Both the position numbers and the translations under genes were made by a program. From positions 23,154 to 87,153 of the forward strand of contig NZ_MJLZ01000011.1 of the NCBI RefSeq assembly GCF_003666245.1: a stretch of DNA of 64,000 bases, read 5' to 3'. The stretch's first letter is position 1. The number at the start of each line of letters is the position of its first letter. The notes beneath the pieces are model-generated. The model worked only from the letters and a program-made list of their open reading frames with translations, did not search any database and was not told where the DNA came from. Below, one piece after another: positions 48,543-57,916 of this stretch. The stretch is from Brenneria alni. GTDB taxonomy: Bacteria > Pseudomonadota > Gammaproteobacteria > Enterobacterales > Enterobacteriaceae.

Positions 48543-49196
48543 ATGAATAACTGGATACAACAAATTCAGGGTCTATTGAGTTCTGGTAGCCCCAGGCAGG
48601 GTAATCATCAAGGCGGCGGTAACGGTAATCTGGGTGATATGCTGAAGCCTGCTGCATTAGGGGGACTTGCCGGTGTATTGTTGTCGAATAAATCCGCCAG
48701 AAAATTGATGGGATCGCTGGGTAAGAATGCATTGATTATTGGCGGCAGCGCCGCAGCCGGTGTGGTGCTGTGGAATCAGTACAAGAAACGAGTACGTGAT
48801 ACGCATAAGGATGATCCGCAGTTCGGTGTGCAATCATCCCCCGACGACATACGTGCACGGCGCTTGATTCAGGCGCTGGTGTTTGCGGCCAAGAGTGATG
48901 GACATATTGATGCTTCAGAGAAGCAGCGGATTGATGAAAATATCCAGCAGTTGCAATTGGGTAGTGAGGCCCAACGTTGGGTACAGGAAGCCATTGCTCA
49001 ACCTTTGGATCCAGAGCTGCTAGCCAGGGATGTTAAGAATGAGGAGGAAGCGCTGGAGGTCTATTTTCTGAGCTGCGCGGTGGTTGACGTTGACCATTTT
49101 ATGGAGAAAAGCTATCTGGATGCGTTGGCTGCATCGCTTAAGATCCCTGAGGATGTCCGTCAGTCGATCGCAAATGAAATGAATAGCCAGAAATAG
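48543..49196 (+). CDS. yebE: YebE, DUF533 (TerB-like) membrane protein
   Basis: 217 aa (E. coli YebE 219). The N-terminal part is Gly/Asn-rich, followed by a hydrophobic segment (ALIIGGSAAAGVVLWNQY) and a C-terminal TerB-like helical domain with acidic residues (LVFAAKSDGHIDASEKQRI). Anchored in the inner membrane. In E. coli it is part of the Cpx envelope-stress regulon; I did not find a clear CpxR box here. Start ATG 48543 follows GAGGTGG. Confidence 0.88.
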   Translation: MNNWIQQIQGLLSSGSPRQGNHQGGGNGNLGDMLKPAALGGLAGVLLSNKSARKLMGSLGKNALIIGGSAAAGVVLWNQYKKRVRDTHKDDPQFGVQSSPDDIRARRLIQALVFAAKSDGHIDASEKQRIDENIQQLQLGSEAQRWVQEAIAQPLDPELLARDVKNEEEALEVYFLSCAVVDVDHFMEKSYLDALAASLKIPEDVRQSIANEMNSQK

Positions 49197-49236
49197 GTCG
49201 GATAGTTATCGTTCAGTGCGCAATCTCAGATATCAT

Positions 49237-49264
49237 GGGCGAAAAATTAGGTGGTTTTTCGCCC
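49237..49264. terminator. Inverted repeat between yebE and fabA
   Basis: GGGCGAAAAA (49237-49246) and TTTTTCGCCC (49255-49264) form a perfect 10-bp stem with an 8-nt loop, between convergent genes. The T run is inside the stem, so it is a probable but not classic terminator. Confidence 0.6.
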
Positions 49265-49274
49265 TTAGATAAAA

Positions 49275-49793
49275 TCAGAAAGAACTTGTATCCTTGAATA
49301 AGCCAACTTTCAGCTCATTTGCCGTATAGATTAAGTGCCCGTCTACAAATACTTCACCATCAGCAATGCCCATCACTAAACGGCGGTTAATAACGCGTTT
49401 AAAATGAATACGGTAGGTGACTTTTTTCGCGGTAGGCAAAACCTGTCCGGTGAATTTCACTTCACCTACGCCCAGTGCGCGTCCTTTCCCTTCACCACCC
49501 AGCCAGCCGAGATAAAAGCCAACCAGTTGCCACATGGCATCCAAACCAAGACAACCCGGCATTACTGGATCGCCGATAAAATGGCAACCAAAGAACCATT
49601 GGTCAGCATTGATATCCAGCTCCGCTTCCACATATCCTTTACCATGATGGCCGCCGTCTTCGGTCATTTTTACGACCCGGTCCATCATCAGCATATTAGG
49701 AGCCGGTAACTGAGGGCCTTGCGGACCAAATAGTTCACCACGGCTGGAGGCCAAAAGGTCTTCTTTTGTATAGGATTCGCGTTTATCTACCAT
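49275..49793 (-). CDS. fabA: 3-hydroxydecanoyl-ACP dehydratase/isomerase
   Basis: FabA dehydrates 3-hydroxydecanoyl-ACP and isomerises the product to cis-3-decenoyl-ACP, the branch point to unsaturated fatty acids. Hot-dog fold; active-site His in [10 protein letters not shown] (H71 with Met counted) and Asp in GCLGLDAMW (D85). 172 aa, as in E. coli. Transcribed in the same direction as lonH, 91 bp downstream of it, with its own control region. Confidence 0.97.
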   Translation of the reverse strand: MVDKRESYTKEDLLASSRGELFGPQGPQLPAPNMLMMDRVVKMTEDGGHHGKGYVEAELDINADQWFFGCHFIGDPVMPGCLGLDAMWQLVGFYLGWLGGEGKGRALGVGEVKFTGQVLPTAKKVTYRIHFKRVINRRLVMGIADGEVFVDGHLIYTANELKVGLFKDTSSF

Positions 49794-49832
49794 GTTCTCT
49801 GTAAGCCTTGTTTTAGTGAAGCACGCAGGTTA

Positions 49833-49848
49833 GCGTACAGATGTACGC
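49833..49848. promoter_or_regulatory. FabR-type operator of fabA
   Basis: GCGTACA-GA-TGTACGC is a perfect dyad 40 bp before the fabA start and corresponds to the AGCGTACA... dyad bound by FabR upstream of E. coli fabA and fabB. FabR adjusts unsaturated fatty acid synthesis to membrane composition. Confidence 0.65.
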
Positions 49849-49866
49849 CGAGCAAGTCCGTTACGT

Positions 49867-49879
49867 CTGGTTAAACCAG
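49867..49879. promoter_or_regulatory. FadR-like site of fabA
   Basis: CTGGTTAAACCAG fits the FadR consensus TGGT-N3-ACCA and lies just upstream of the FabR-type dyad, between the lonH stop and fabA. In E. coli FadR activates fabA from this relative position. Confidence 0.5.
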
Positions 49880-49884
49880 TTTGA

Positions 49885-51612
49885 TTAACGGAAAAACCAG
49901 GGAAAGCGTCGCCGCTCCTGCGGATTTAATTGCCCGATTCGTTCACGGATTGCCGCCAGCAAATTGGGCTGTCGAGCATCGTCGTAAGCCAGATTCGTCA
50001 GTAATGATATTGCTTCCGGTGCCGTTTCCACCGGGAAAAGATGAAATTGCCCTTCGCGAACGGCAGCAATAACGTCTTCCTGTAGGCACAAGTGACGGAG
50101 ATTGGCCGCTGGCAGTATTACCCCCTGCTGGCCGGTTAAACCTCGGCGCTGACAAACCTCAAAGAAGCCCTCAATCTTTTCATTTACACCGCCGATAGGC
50201 TGAACATGACCGAATTGATCAACAGAACCCGTCACGGCAATCTGTTGGTTAATGGGCTGCAAGGCAAGAGCGCTGATCAAGGCGCTCAGTTCGGCCAGTG
50301 AAGCACTGTCTCCATCAACTTCACCGTAAGATTGTTCAAAAACAATGGACGCGGAGAACGGGAGTTGTTGATCAAGTTCTAACTCAGATATCAGAAACGC
50401 CTGCATAATCATCATGCCTTTGGCATGTAGATTACCGCCCAGTTCCGCTTTGCGCTCAACATCGGTAAATTCACCATCACCAGGATGTACCACACAACTG
50501 ATGCGTGTTGGTTCACCAAACATAACAGGGTAACCAGGATATTCCAGCACTGATAACCCATTGACTTGTCCGATGACATAGCCATCAGTTTCAATCAGTA
50601 TTTGTCCCAGCTCAATTTCATCCTGCATTCGTTCACGAAGGTAACCTTCCCGCCAGCGACGGGCGGTTACTGCGTCAATGAGTGTCTGAGCGCTAATTTC
50701 CTGACTTTGCGCGTATAGCGCGGCATATTTAAGCTGGTGAACCAGCCATAACGGGCATAAGGGCAGACTGCCTTGATCTCCACTGTAACGCACTGACAAA
50801 TTGAAGAATTCAGACCAGGCATCGGCTGTCAGCAAGGGAAGGTCATTTTCTATGCACAGCGAGTTGATATAGGCGCACCAACGTTCCATGTCGTCGATTT
50901 CAATAAGCTGCAACTGTGCTTCAAATTCACCATATATTGACTGCTCGCCCAGATCGGGTTCCATATCATGAATATCACCTAAACTTTCCCGGTCACCCAG
51001 AATGATTAAACGAATATCCATCGGCATTGGTGGAATATCGACAGGCAGGGGTTTGCGTTCATCGGGAGAAAGCCAGCGATATACCCCCTCTGTAATAATC
51101 TGCTTTAGACGTAACCACATTAATGGTTGTGTCAGTAGCGCCCTGGCAGAAAGAATCAGCGTACCGCCATTTACCTGATGAATTAATCCAGGATGGAGAG
51201 TAATTTCATCCCGAAAATAACGGACACATCCAAATAGTTGCTCTGGTTCAATCCATTCCTGACCGCAACAGGTACTCTGCGACGCAAAATTGTCGGTGGC
51301 CTGTGTCGCTGGTTGTACCTGAATATCATGGCCTTCTACTGTATATATACTGCCGTACAATGTGTCGGTTTCAGGGCTGATGGCATTCACGGCCCGTTCA
51401 ATGAGTGTCAGGTATTCGCTATTCTCCTGTGCCTTAAGCAGCATAAAACGTGAAGGGGCCTGAGGATGGCAAAAAAGCATCAAACTGTCGGCCAAACGCG
51501 GCTGAATAGCAGAAAATTCAGCAGGAGTAAGCTGTGCAGCCTGAGTGAATAACGTTTGATAAGGCGTATGATTGGGCAGTAAATGCTGCCATGCAAGTCG
51601 GTTATTGGTCAA
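49885..51612 (-). CDS. lonH: Lon-like protease LonH (YcbZ)
   Basis: About 575 aa from the proposed start. The C-terminal Lon-type protease domain is intact: the catalytic Ser in EVDGDSASLAEL and Lys in GGVNEKIEGFF; the N-terminal AAA-like part is degenerate with no good Walker A. No ATG fits: the frame is open to 51711, but family similarity starts at LTNNRLAWQHLLP, which aligns with E. coli MTITKLAWRDLVP at a TTG codon (51612). The true start could also be an ATG at 51675. Ribosome site unclear. Role in E. coli not well known. Confidence 0.85.
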   Translation of the reverse strand: MTNNRLAWQHLLPNHTPYQTLFTQAAQLTPAEFSAIQPRLADSLMLFCHPQAPSRFMLLKAQENSEYLTLIERAVNAISPETDTLYGSIYTVEGHDIQVQPATQATDNFASQSTCCGQEWIEPEQLFGCVRYFRDEITLHPGLIHQVNGGTLILSARALLTQPLMWLRLKQIITEGVYRWLSPDERKPLPVDIPPMPMDIRLIILGDRESLGDIHDMEPDLGEQSIYGEFEAQLQLIEIDDMERWCAYINSLCIENDLPLLTADAWSEFFNLSVRYSGDQGSLPLCPLWLVHQLKYAALYAQSQEISAQTLIDAVTARRWREGYLRERMQDEIELGQILIETDGYVIGQVNGLSVLEYPGYPVMFGEPTRISCVVHPGDGEFTDVERKAELGGNLHAKGMMIMQAFLISELELDQQLPFSASIVFEQSYGEVDGDSASLAELSALISALALQPINQQIAVTGSVDQFGHVQPIGGVNEKIEGFFEVCQRRGLTGQQGVILPAANLRHLCLQEDVIAAVREGQFHLFPVETAPEAISLLTNLAYDDARQPNLLAAIRERIGQLNPQERRRFPWFFR

Positions 51613-51821
51613 AGTATCAAATGTAATCGTCTGAAGGAAAAACGTGATTATACAAGAATAATGCAGGCTGCACATGAGGAGAGTCATATGATAAAAAATG
51701 ACCTTGCCCAATTAACTTGTTTTGCGCAGAAAATAGTCTTAAAAATAAACAGAGAGCGGTGAAAGTCAGAAAAAAACTGTTATGCTAATAATAACGTTAC
51801 GCGGTCACTAAAGAAATTAGT

Positions 51822-52280
51822 ATGAAATATCAGCAATTAAAAAATCTTGAGTGCGGGTGGAAATGGAAATATCTGGTGAAGAAGCACCGTGAAGGTGAAG
51901 CTATTACTTGTTTCATAGAACAAAGTGCGGCTGAGGAGTCAGTGAATACACTGCTAAAAATGGAAAATCAGCCTGTAGAGATATTGGCATGGATCGAACA
52001 GTGTATGAACCCTGCACTGGAAAACCGCATGAAGCAAACTATCCGTGCACGGCGTAAACGTCATTTTAATGCAGAGCATCAGCATACACGTAAAAAATCG
52101 ATTGATTTGGAATATCTTGTCTGGCAGCGGCTGGCAGGTTTAGCTCAACGGCGTGGGAGTACGCTATCGGACACTATTGTGCAACTGATTGAGGATGCAG
52201 AGCATAAAGAGAAATACGCCAGTCAGATGTCATTGTTTAAACAGGATCTTAAAGCGATTCTGAATAAAGAAAGCGATTAG
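51822..52280 (+). CDS. matP: MatP, Ter macrodomain organiser
   Basis: 152 aa (E. coli 150). [21 protein letters not shown] starts the four-helix N-terminal domain; the ribbon-helix-helix with [29 protein letters not shown] follows, then a C-terminal coiled coil. MatP binds matS sites across the chromosome terminus and links it to the divisome. Its place between lonH and ompA is conserved in enterics. Whether this window itself lies in the terminus cannot be said. Confidence 0.96.
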   Translation: MKYQQLKNLECGWKWKYLVKKHREGEAITCFIEQSAAEESVNTLLKMENQPVEILAWIEQCMNPALENRMKQTIRARRKRHFNAEHQHTRKKSIDLEYLVWQRLAGLAQRRGSTLSDTIVQLIEDAEHKEKYASQMSLFKQDLKAILNKESD

Positions 52281-52307
52281 AGAAATAGGATTATTAGCAT
52301 GTGAATA

Positions 52308-52335
52308 AAAAAACCTCGCCTAAGCGAGGTTTTTT
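52308..52335. terminator. Bidirectional terminator between matP and ompA
   Basis: AAAAAACCTCGC (52308-52319), loop CTAA, GCGAGGTTTTTT (52324-52335), symmetrical and serving both convergent genes. Confidence 0.9.
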
Positions 52336-52347
52336 CGGTGATAACAC

Positions 52348-53397
52348 TTAAGCCTGAGGCTGGGTTACCACGTCTTTGATGCCTTTAACTTCGATCTCTA
52401 CACGGCGATCCGGCGACAAGCAGTCGATCAGAGCAGCACGAGGCTTCACGTTGTCACAAGTAGAACCGGTAACAGGATCAGCTTTGCCATGACCACGAGC
52501 AGAGATTTTGTCCGCAGGGATGCCTTTGGCAACCAGATAATCAACAACGCTTTGTGCACGTTTTTCAGACAGAGTCTGGTTATACTGCTCAGAACCTATG
52601 CGGTCTGTAAAGCCCAGAACGACAACTGAACCGTCTTTCGGATCCAGAGAGCTCAACTGAGTGTACAGCTGATCCAGCGATTGCTGGCCTTCTGGTTTCA
52701 GCGTGGACTTATTGAAGTTGAACAGAACGTCAGACTTCAGGGTGAAACGCTTGGTTTCGACCACTGGAGCCGGAGCAGGGGCTGGAGCAGCGGGTGCTAC
52801 GTAGTCATCTTGACCGAAGCGGTAAGAAACACCAACACTCAGCATACCATTATCAGGACGACCGCCAACAGTAGCTGCGTCACCGATATTGTTAACCCAT
52901 TGGTACTCCAGGCGAGTTGCCCAGTTTTTGTCTATTGCGTACTCAAAACCGGCAGCGGCCAACGGAGATACGCCAGTATCATTGTTACTATGACCTGCGT
53001 GATCATTACTGTCTACACGCCATACCATACCGCCCAAACGGGTGTATACATCCAGATCGGGCGTTACCGGATAGCTCAGTTTAGCTGCAAGCTGAACGCC
53101 CTGAGCTTTAAAGGCTCCACCGCCAAGACCGCCACTATATTTCATACGGCCAAGCCAGTCATAGCCCAGTTCAAAACCTAAGTATTCATTGGCTTGGTAA
53201 CCCAGGAACGCACCTGCGCCCAGTTGATTGTCCTCGGCTCCATCTACATTGTAACCGTTGCCGTACATACCGGTATCATGGAACTGGGACCAGCCCAGTT
53301 TAGCACCGGTGTACCAGGTATCATCTTTCGGTGCGGCTTGCGCTACGGTAGCGAAGCCCGCCAGTGCCACTGCAATTGCGATAGCTGTTTTTTTCAT
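52348..53397 (-). CDS. ompA: Outer membrane protein OmpA
   Basis: 349 aa. Signal peptide [21 protein letters not shown], an eight-stranded barrel (about 22-195), a Pro/Ala hinge ([16 protein letters not shown]) and a periplasmic OmpA/MotB peptidoglycan-binding domain ([24 protein letters not shown]). Start at ATG 53397; earlier in-frame codons to 53427 belong to the leader. A major structural porin-like protein and phage/colicin receptor. Confidence 0.97.
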   Translation of the reverse strand: MKKTAIAIAVALAGFATVAQAAPKDDTWYTGAKLGWSQFHDTGMYGNGYNVDGAEDNQLGAGAFLGYQANEYLGFELGYDWLGRMKYSGGLGGGAFKAQGVQLAAKLSYPVTPDLDVYTRLGGMVWRVDSNDHAGHSNNDTGVSPLAAAGFEYAIDKNWATRLEYQWVNNIGDAATVGGRPDNGMLSVGVSYRFGQDDYVAPAAPAPAPAPVVETKRFTLKSDVLFNFNKSTLKPEGQQSLDQLYTQLSSLDPKDGSVVVLGFTDRIGSEQYNQTLSEKRAQSVVDYLVAKGIPADKISARGHGKADPVTGSTCDNVKPRAALIDCLSPDRRVEIEVKGIKDVVTQPQA

Positions 53398-53759
53398 TTT
53401 ACGCCTCATTATCATCCAAATCGGCAATTAACCCGGAAGGCTAATCGACCTTTGGTTAAAATCCTTTAACAGGAGACTTTGCTCTTATTTATTACTCACT
53501 GCCAAGTAACTTGGCGTTATAAAAGAGCAACTCTAGCGTGTTAAAGTCTACAACGTGATGAGAAAGTTACAAGTATGATGTGATTCGTATCATAAAAAAA
53601 ATAGCGATTCATACATACTTACTAACAAATAGTAGATGATTTTGACATATATCACTGGTTTTCTATTAAATCAAATACGTCATGGAAGCCCTGGAATGCC
53701 ACTCTGCTGGGAAATGCTGTGATTTCCCTTCAAAATTGATGAGAAAATTCTTAATTTAC
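53398..53759. promoter_or_regulatory. ompA leader and promoter region
   Basis: 362 bp with no gene. The last part before ompA (minus strand: GATGATAATGAGGCGTAAA) matches the E. coli ompA translation start region, which is the pairing target of the sRNA MicA. The E. coli leader is about 130 nt and stabilises the mRNA; a similar leader is likely. The rest is A+T-rich. Confidence 0.55.
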
Positions 53760-54266
53760 TCAATGATACAATGTTGAGTGAATTTTCAGGTTGGAAAGCA
53801 GTCTATAGGGGCCGCAATTTGTTTTTTCTGGCCGCATGATAAAACCATAAGTGTTTCCTGACTGAGCTGCCTGACGTAATCTTACCTTCTCTTCTTCAGT
53901 CAAATCATTCGGCAACCAGCACAGTACAGCACTATAATTTCCCGTCACTAATGCTTTTTCCATAGCATCAATTGTCAATATAGGGTTGATATGATTTAGC
54001 TGAATAATTTTATCTAACGGCAACCCTGATTGTTGTAACCAGGGACGACTAAGTTTCTGTTGAGGAGACAACCAAAGCAGCCAGCGTGATTGTGTACCTA
54101 ACTGTTGTAAAAGTGGAAGCAACAAATGTGTGACTATGGGTTGATCGGCATGGTAAACGATTTCGCTAATGATTCCACCACAGGGCGCAGAAGACGCCGT
54201 AGTTAATTGGTTACCGGAAAACGAAGACTGTTGGTCGCTGTGAGAACTGAGGGATTGAGCACGCAT
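53760..54266 (-). CDS. sulA: Cell division inhibitor SulA
   Basis: 168 aa (E. coli 169). SulA binds FtsZ and stops septation during the SOS response, and is removed by Lon. The conserved core [21 protein letters not shown], the [11 protein letters not shown] segment and the C-terminal LKIHSTLYH (recognised by Lon) are present; the N-terminal 35 residues are variable. Start ATG 54266; an in-frame ATG at 54299 lies inside the LexA box and is rejected. Confidence 0.95.
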   Translation of the reverse strand: MRAQSLSSHSDQQSSFSGNQLTTASSAPCGGIISEIVYHADQPIVTHLLLPLLQQLGTQSRWLLWLSPQQKLSRPWLQQSGLPLDKIIQLNHINPILTIDAMEKALVTGNYSAVLCWLPNDLTEEEKVRLRQAAQSGNTYGFIMRPEKTNCGPYRLLSNLKIHSTLYH

Positions 54267-54287
54267 AATGAGTTCCACCCATAGTGT

Positions 54288-54307
54288 TACTGTATGCACA
54301 TACAGTA
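54288..54307. promoter_or_regulatory. LexA box of sulA
   Basis: TACTGTATGCACATACAGTA matches the LexA consensus in all key positions (both arms TACTGTAT and its complement) 22 bp before the sulA start. Strong SOS repression expected. Confidence 0.95.
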
Positions 54308-54488
54308 TCTTTTGTATGAATGAAAATCAACCAAAATTTTTCAAAGCGCTTCGCATATTCTGAATGTAATGCCCAACATGCTCATTTTATGTTTGAAGCT
54401 GCCTCTGCCCTGTGATTAATTACTTGTTCCTGTTATCGATATTCCAATCTGACAGGGACAGGTTATTTCAATACTAAGGGTTACAGTA

Positions 54489-55115
54489 ATGAAACAGTTA
54501 TGCGAAAAAAGGATTTTGCAATCTAAGTGTTATTTTGCGTCTTTAGGGGACATAACCTCGCGTTCCCAATTTGGTGGTTACAGTATTGCAGCAAATAAAA
54601 TTATTTTTGCGCTGGTGTCGGAAGGTGAGCTTTATCTGCGTGCCAGCAAGAAAGATGAAAAGCACTTTCATAACCGCAATATGCCCCATCTTATCTATAC
54701 CAAGCGCGGAATGCCGTTTCCGCTAAATTATTATCTTGTTGAGGAATCACTATGGGAAAACCATATTCAACTTCTGCGTTTTGCCAGAATCTCACTGGCA
54801 GGTGCGCAATATGACAAAGTGGCTAAGAACGGCGGCGGGCGCTTAAAGGACTTGCCTAATCTCAATCACGATCTTGAACGTTTACTATGGAAGGCCGGCA
54901 TAAAAAACATCCATGAATTACAGCAGCATGGCGCAAAAACCAGCTACCTGAAATTGCGGGCGGTCAGGGCTAATCTGAGCGTTAATATATTGCTGGCGCT
55001 TGCCGGTGCAATATGTGGTACCCATCAGGCTGCACTACCGAAGGGTATTCGTAATGAACTACTGGAATGGTATGAATGCAATGCTGCATCCTCTTTCAAA
55101 GGACACAAGCATTGA
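54489..55115 (+). CDS. sxy: Sxy/TfoX competence regulator
   Basis: 208 aa (E. coli 209). N-terminal TfoX domain (FASLGDITSRSQFGGYSIA, YLRASKKDEKHF) and C-terminal TfoX helix-hairpin-helix-like domain (LPNLNHDLERLLWKAGIKN). Sxy works with CRP at CRP-S sites to induce competence and DNA uptake genes. Convergent with yccS; sulA-sxy order is conserved. Confidence 0.94.
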   Translation: MKQLCEKRILQSKCYFASLGDITSRSQFGGYSIAANKIIFALVSEGELYLRASKKDEKHFHNRNMPHLIYTKRGMPFPLNYYLVEESLWENHIQLLRFARISLAGAQYDKVAKNGGGRLKDLPNLNHDLERLLWKAGIKNIHELQQHGAKTSYLKLRAVRANLSVNILLALAGAICGTHQAALPKGIRNELLEWYECNAASSFKGHKH

Positions 55116-55143
55116 AGGAATATCGCCTATCTGCTGACTATGG

Positions 55144-57279
55144 TTACAACTTAATCATGTCATTTTTTAATTGAGTCAGTTCGGGCAATAGCTCAATGAG
55201 TAAACCAATCTGCTGAAGTACCAATAGCGCTTTGCTATCTGGTTCTGTTGACAGGGATTGGATGCGGCTGGCTATAGCATTCAATTCCTGAGCTATACGC
55301 AGGTTTTCTGGCTCATGATGATGCAACGCATCGTCAACATAACAGACGGTATCATCCAGTAATTGCAGGATTTCCGGGGATGAAATTTTTCCGCGATGAG
55401 CGCCTAATGTGGAGATATAACTTAGCAAGGTGTGATTAAGGCACATTAAGCGAAAAGCACTCTCCATTTTATTTCTGATGGTATGAGGCTCGGATGACAT
55501 ATTAGAAACTACGGACGCTAATTCCGCATCACAGTTGTGGGCATCCCGGCGGGCAATGCGATATGTCAGGCTGTTATCTTTTCCGTGATGGTATTGCGCC
55601 ATGATAGCATCGAGATACCGGCAATTGGCATCCAGTGTTTTATTGATGACGGCAGGTAGTCCGCGAAAGCGCCAGTCCGGCCAGATAAAGCTTACTGCCG
55701 CCCATGCAATGGCACACCCGATTAATGTATCAATTACGCGGGGGGCCGCGACCTCAAAGCCTTCACCCAGCAGGTTGAAACACAGCAAAACCAATAAGGT
55801 AATAAACATGGTGGCGTGGGCATATTGTACATTCCGAAAGGCAAAAAACAGCACGCCGCTAATCACAATGAGTGTCAGTTGTCCTTCAAGCGAGGGTACA
55901 AAATACAAAATAGGCAGGCCCAGCAAAATACCTGTCAATGTGCCAATGATCCTCAGCGCCAATCGCCGCCGTGTCGCATTATAGTTGGGTTGACAAACAA
56001 ACAGGCTAGTCAGCAGGATCCAATACCCATGCTGCATTCCCGTAATCTGAATAAAAGCATAACCGCTGCAAAGTAATACCGACATGCGAACAGCATGTCG
56101 AAACAGTGCGGATTGGGAAGTCAGATGGCGGCTGATTCTCAGACGAATATCGCTCCAGCCGGTAATCTTGTCATCGGCAAGGGTGTTTTCTGGATTATTC
56201 TCTTGTTCGATGGTTTGTTCTGATTCAATGGTGGCCAACTGGGCGTCGATCGCCCGCAGATTATTCAATAAGTACTGCAACGCTTTAATTTGTGAAGCGT
56301 CAGAATTTTTGTTTTCAGCAATACGCGTAATCGCCAGTTCAAGATGCACGAATGCGTGTTCAATACGACCATTATGCTGATATTTTTGATGTAATAAGAT
56401 AGATTGCGCCAACTGTTGACAGGCGCGAGCCTGCATTGAAAGTAAACGCTGGAAACGGAACAGAATGTCGCTATAGCGGAATTTCTCACGTAGCTGCGGA
56501 TAATGCACGTGGGATGAACTGGCCCGCTCATGTATATCTTGAGCAACAAAGTAGTAATGTAGTGTCCGCCGGGTGCCTCTCTGACCGCGATCGCCTCGCA
56601 GACGTGTCAGTAATGACGATTTGGTCTGATTCAGGGTTGCAACCAACTGACTGTTAACCATCGCGACCTCAATCAATGGTTTATCTGTTTCATCTTCAAT
56701 ATCAGGATCGAATAAATTGGCCTTCGCGTCCAGATAGCGCGCAAGTTGCTGATAACACTGCGCCAGATTGTCCTGTAGCGGACGGATGGGGAAAATCAAG
56801 TGCCCAAGCAGCGTGAGTAAATTGTACCAGGATGCCCCGACCAGCAGCATCATGGGCTGTTGATACCAACTGCTATAAAGGGAGATACCCAACATGGTAT
56901 ATACCGCAATCAGCAACGCGCCAAAAGCGATGGTGGCATAACGTTGCCCTAATGCACCGAGCAGAATAAATCCACAAGTTGACAAAGCCAGCCCGATGCC
57001 AAACAGCCAGGGATAGGGAAATAACAGCTCGATCGAGACGGATGCGATAAAAAAACAAGCCAGCGTAATAAACAGATTACGCAGACGGCCAGTCAGGCGA
57101 TCATCAAGATCCGCTAATGCGGCGGCAACGACACCCAGCGTCACCGGGATAGTTGATGTCGGTTGACCAAGCCACCAGGGAACCGCTGCTGCGCCGGTAA
57201 GTGCAATAAAGATACGGATGTTATACAGCAAACTGCTGTTATAAACATAGCGGCGGATCTCTGGTGTAAATAGAAGCAA
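55144..57279 (-). CDS. yccS: YccS, FUSC-family inner-membrane protein
   Basis: 711 aa with two blocks of about six membrane segments (about 15-150 and 390-530) separated by a large helical cytoplasmic part, typical of the YccS/YhfK subgroup of the aromatic acid exporter (FUSC) family. Length and LGQRYATIAFGALLIAVYTMLG motif match E. coli YccS. The start appears to be TTG at 57279, with AGAGGA 8 nt upstream. Substrate unknown. Follows yccF by 21 bp, so the two form an operon. Confidence 0.92.
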   Translation of the reverse strand: MLLFTPEIRRYVYNSSLLYNIRIFIALTGAAAVPWWLGQPTSTIPVTLGVVAAALADLDDRLTGRLRNLFITLACFFIASVSIELLFPYPWLFGIGLALSTCGFILLGALGQRYATIAFGALLIAVYTMLGISLYSSWYQQPMMLLVGASWYNLLTLLGHLIFPIRPLQDNLAQCYQQLARYLDAKANLFDPDIEDETDKPLIEVAMVNSQLVATLNQTKSSLLTRLRGDRGQRGTRRTLHYYFVAQDIHERASSSHVHYPQLREKFRYSDILFRFQRLLSMQARACQQLAQSILLHQKYQHNGRIEHAFVHLELAITRIAENKNSDASQIKALQYLLNNLRAIDAQLATIESEQTIEQENNPENTLADDKITGWSDIRLRISRHLTSQSALFRHAVRMSVLLCSGYAFIQITGMQHGYWILLTSLFVCQPNYNATRRRLALRIIGTLTGILLGLPILYFVPSLEGQLTLIVISGVLFFAFRNVQYAHATMFITLLVLLCFNLLGEGFEVAAPRVIDTLIGCAIAWAAVSFIWPDWRFRGLPAVINKTLDANCRYLDAIMAQYHHGKDNSLTYRIARRDAHNCDAELASVVSNMSSEPHTIRNKMESAFRLMCLNHTLLSYISTLGAHRGKISSPEILQLLDDTVCYVDDALHHHEPENLRIAQELNAIASRIQSLSTEPDSKALLVLQQIGLLIELLPELTQLKNDMIKL

Positions 57280-57300
57280 CGATATATCCTCTGGCTCAGT

Positions 57301-57747
57301 TTAACGATAATGGCGGCGGGCATTTTCTTCTCTGGCGGCCTGTGCCAGCTCAACCGGTACGACACGGCGACCGACTGGCCACAGCGCGATGGCCGCGATT
57401 TTAAAGTTGGCGATACCAACAGGAATGCCAATGATGGTTATGCATTGCGCAATACCTGTGAGGATATGTGACAGGCATAGCCACCAGCCAAAGAAGATGA
57501 ACCAGAAGATGTTCAGCAGAGAACCACCCGCGCTTAAAATGGCATTTTTCCCATCCGGGCGTAGTTCGTCAACGTGAATTGCTTCGTTGCCATAGGGCAG
57601 CAAAGACAATTTGGTAATCTCCCAGCATGAGCGAGTCAGCGGCAGCGTAAAGATCAGCAGGACGCTCACTACCGTAGCCAGAAGCCAGGATAACGTGGTG
57701 AAGAACCCCCCCAGCACGAAATTAAGGATGTTCAGTACTGCGCGCAT
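57301..57747 (-). CDS. yccF: YccF, inner-membrane protein (two YccF domains)
   Basis: 148 aa, same as E. coli YccF. Two similar halves each with a hydrophobic pair and the motif FTLPLTRSCWEITKLSL or NIFWFIFFGWWLCL / IIGIPVGIANFKIAAIALWPVGR. Start at ATG 57747 (MRAVLNILNFVLGG). Reported structure of the family is a small channel-like membrane protein; function not established here. Confidence 0.93.
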   Translation of the reverse strand: MRAVLNILNFVLGGFFTTLSWLLATVVSVLLIFTLPLTRSCWEITKLSLLPYGNEAIHVDELRPDGKNAILSAGGSLLNIFWFIFFGWWLCLSHILTGIAQCITIIGIPVGIANFKIAAIALWPVGRRVVPVELAQAAREENARRHYR

Positions 57748-57916
57748 AATTTCTCCAGTATTTCCAGGGTAACCAAACTCCATGATGATAAAAGAATTAT
57801 CACATCAAATATCGGGATATCCTAACCTGTTTTTAAGGCTAGAGTGTAAATACGGATAACAGGTAAACTACCGTGATGGGCAATCAAAATCTCACAATTT
57901 CATGGCGCAAAATAGA

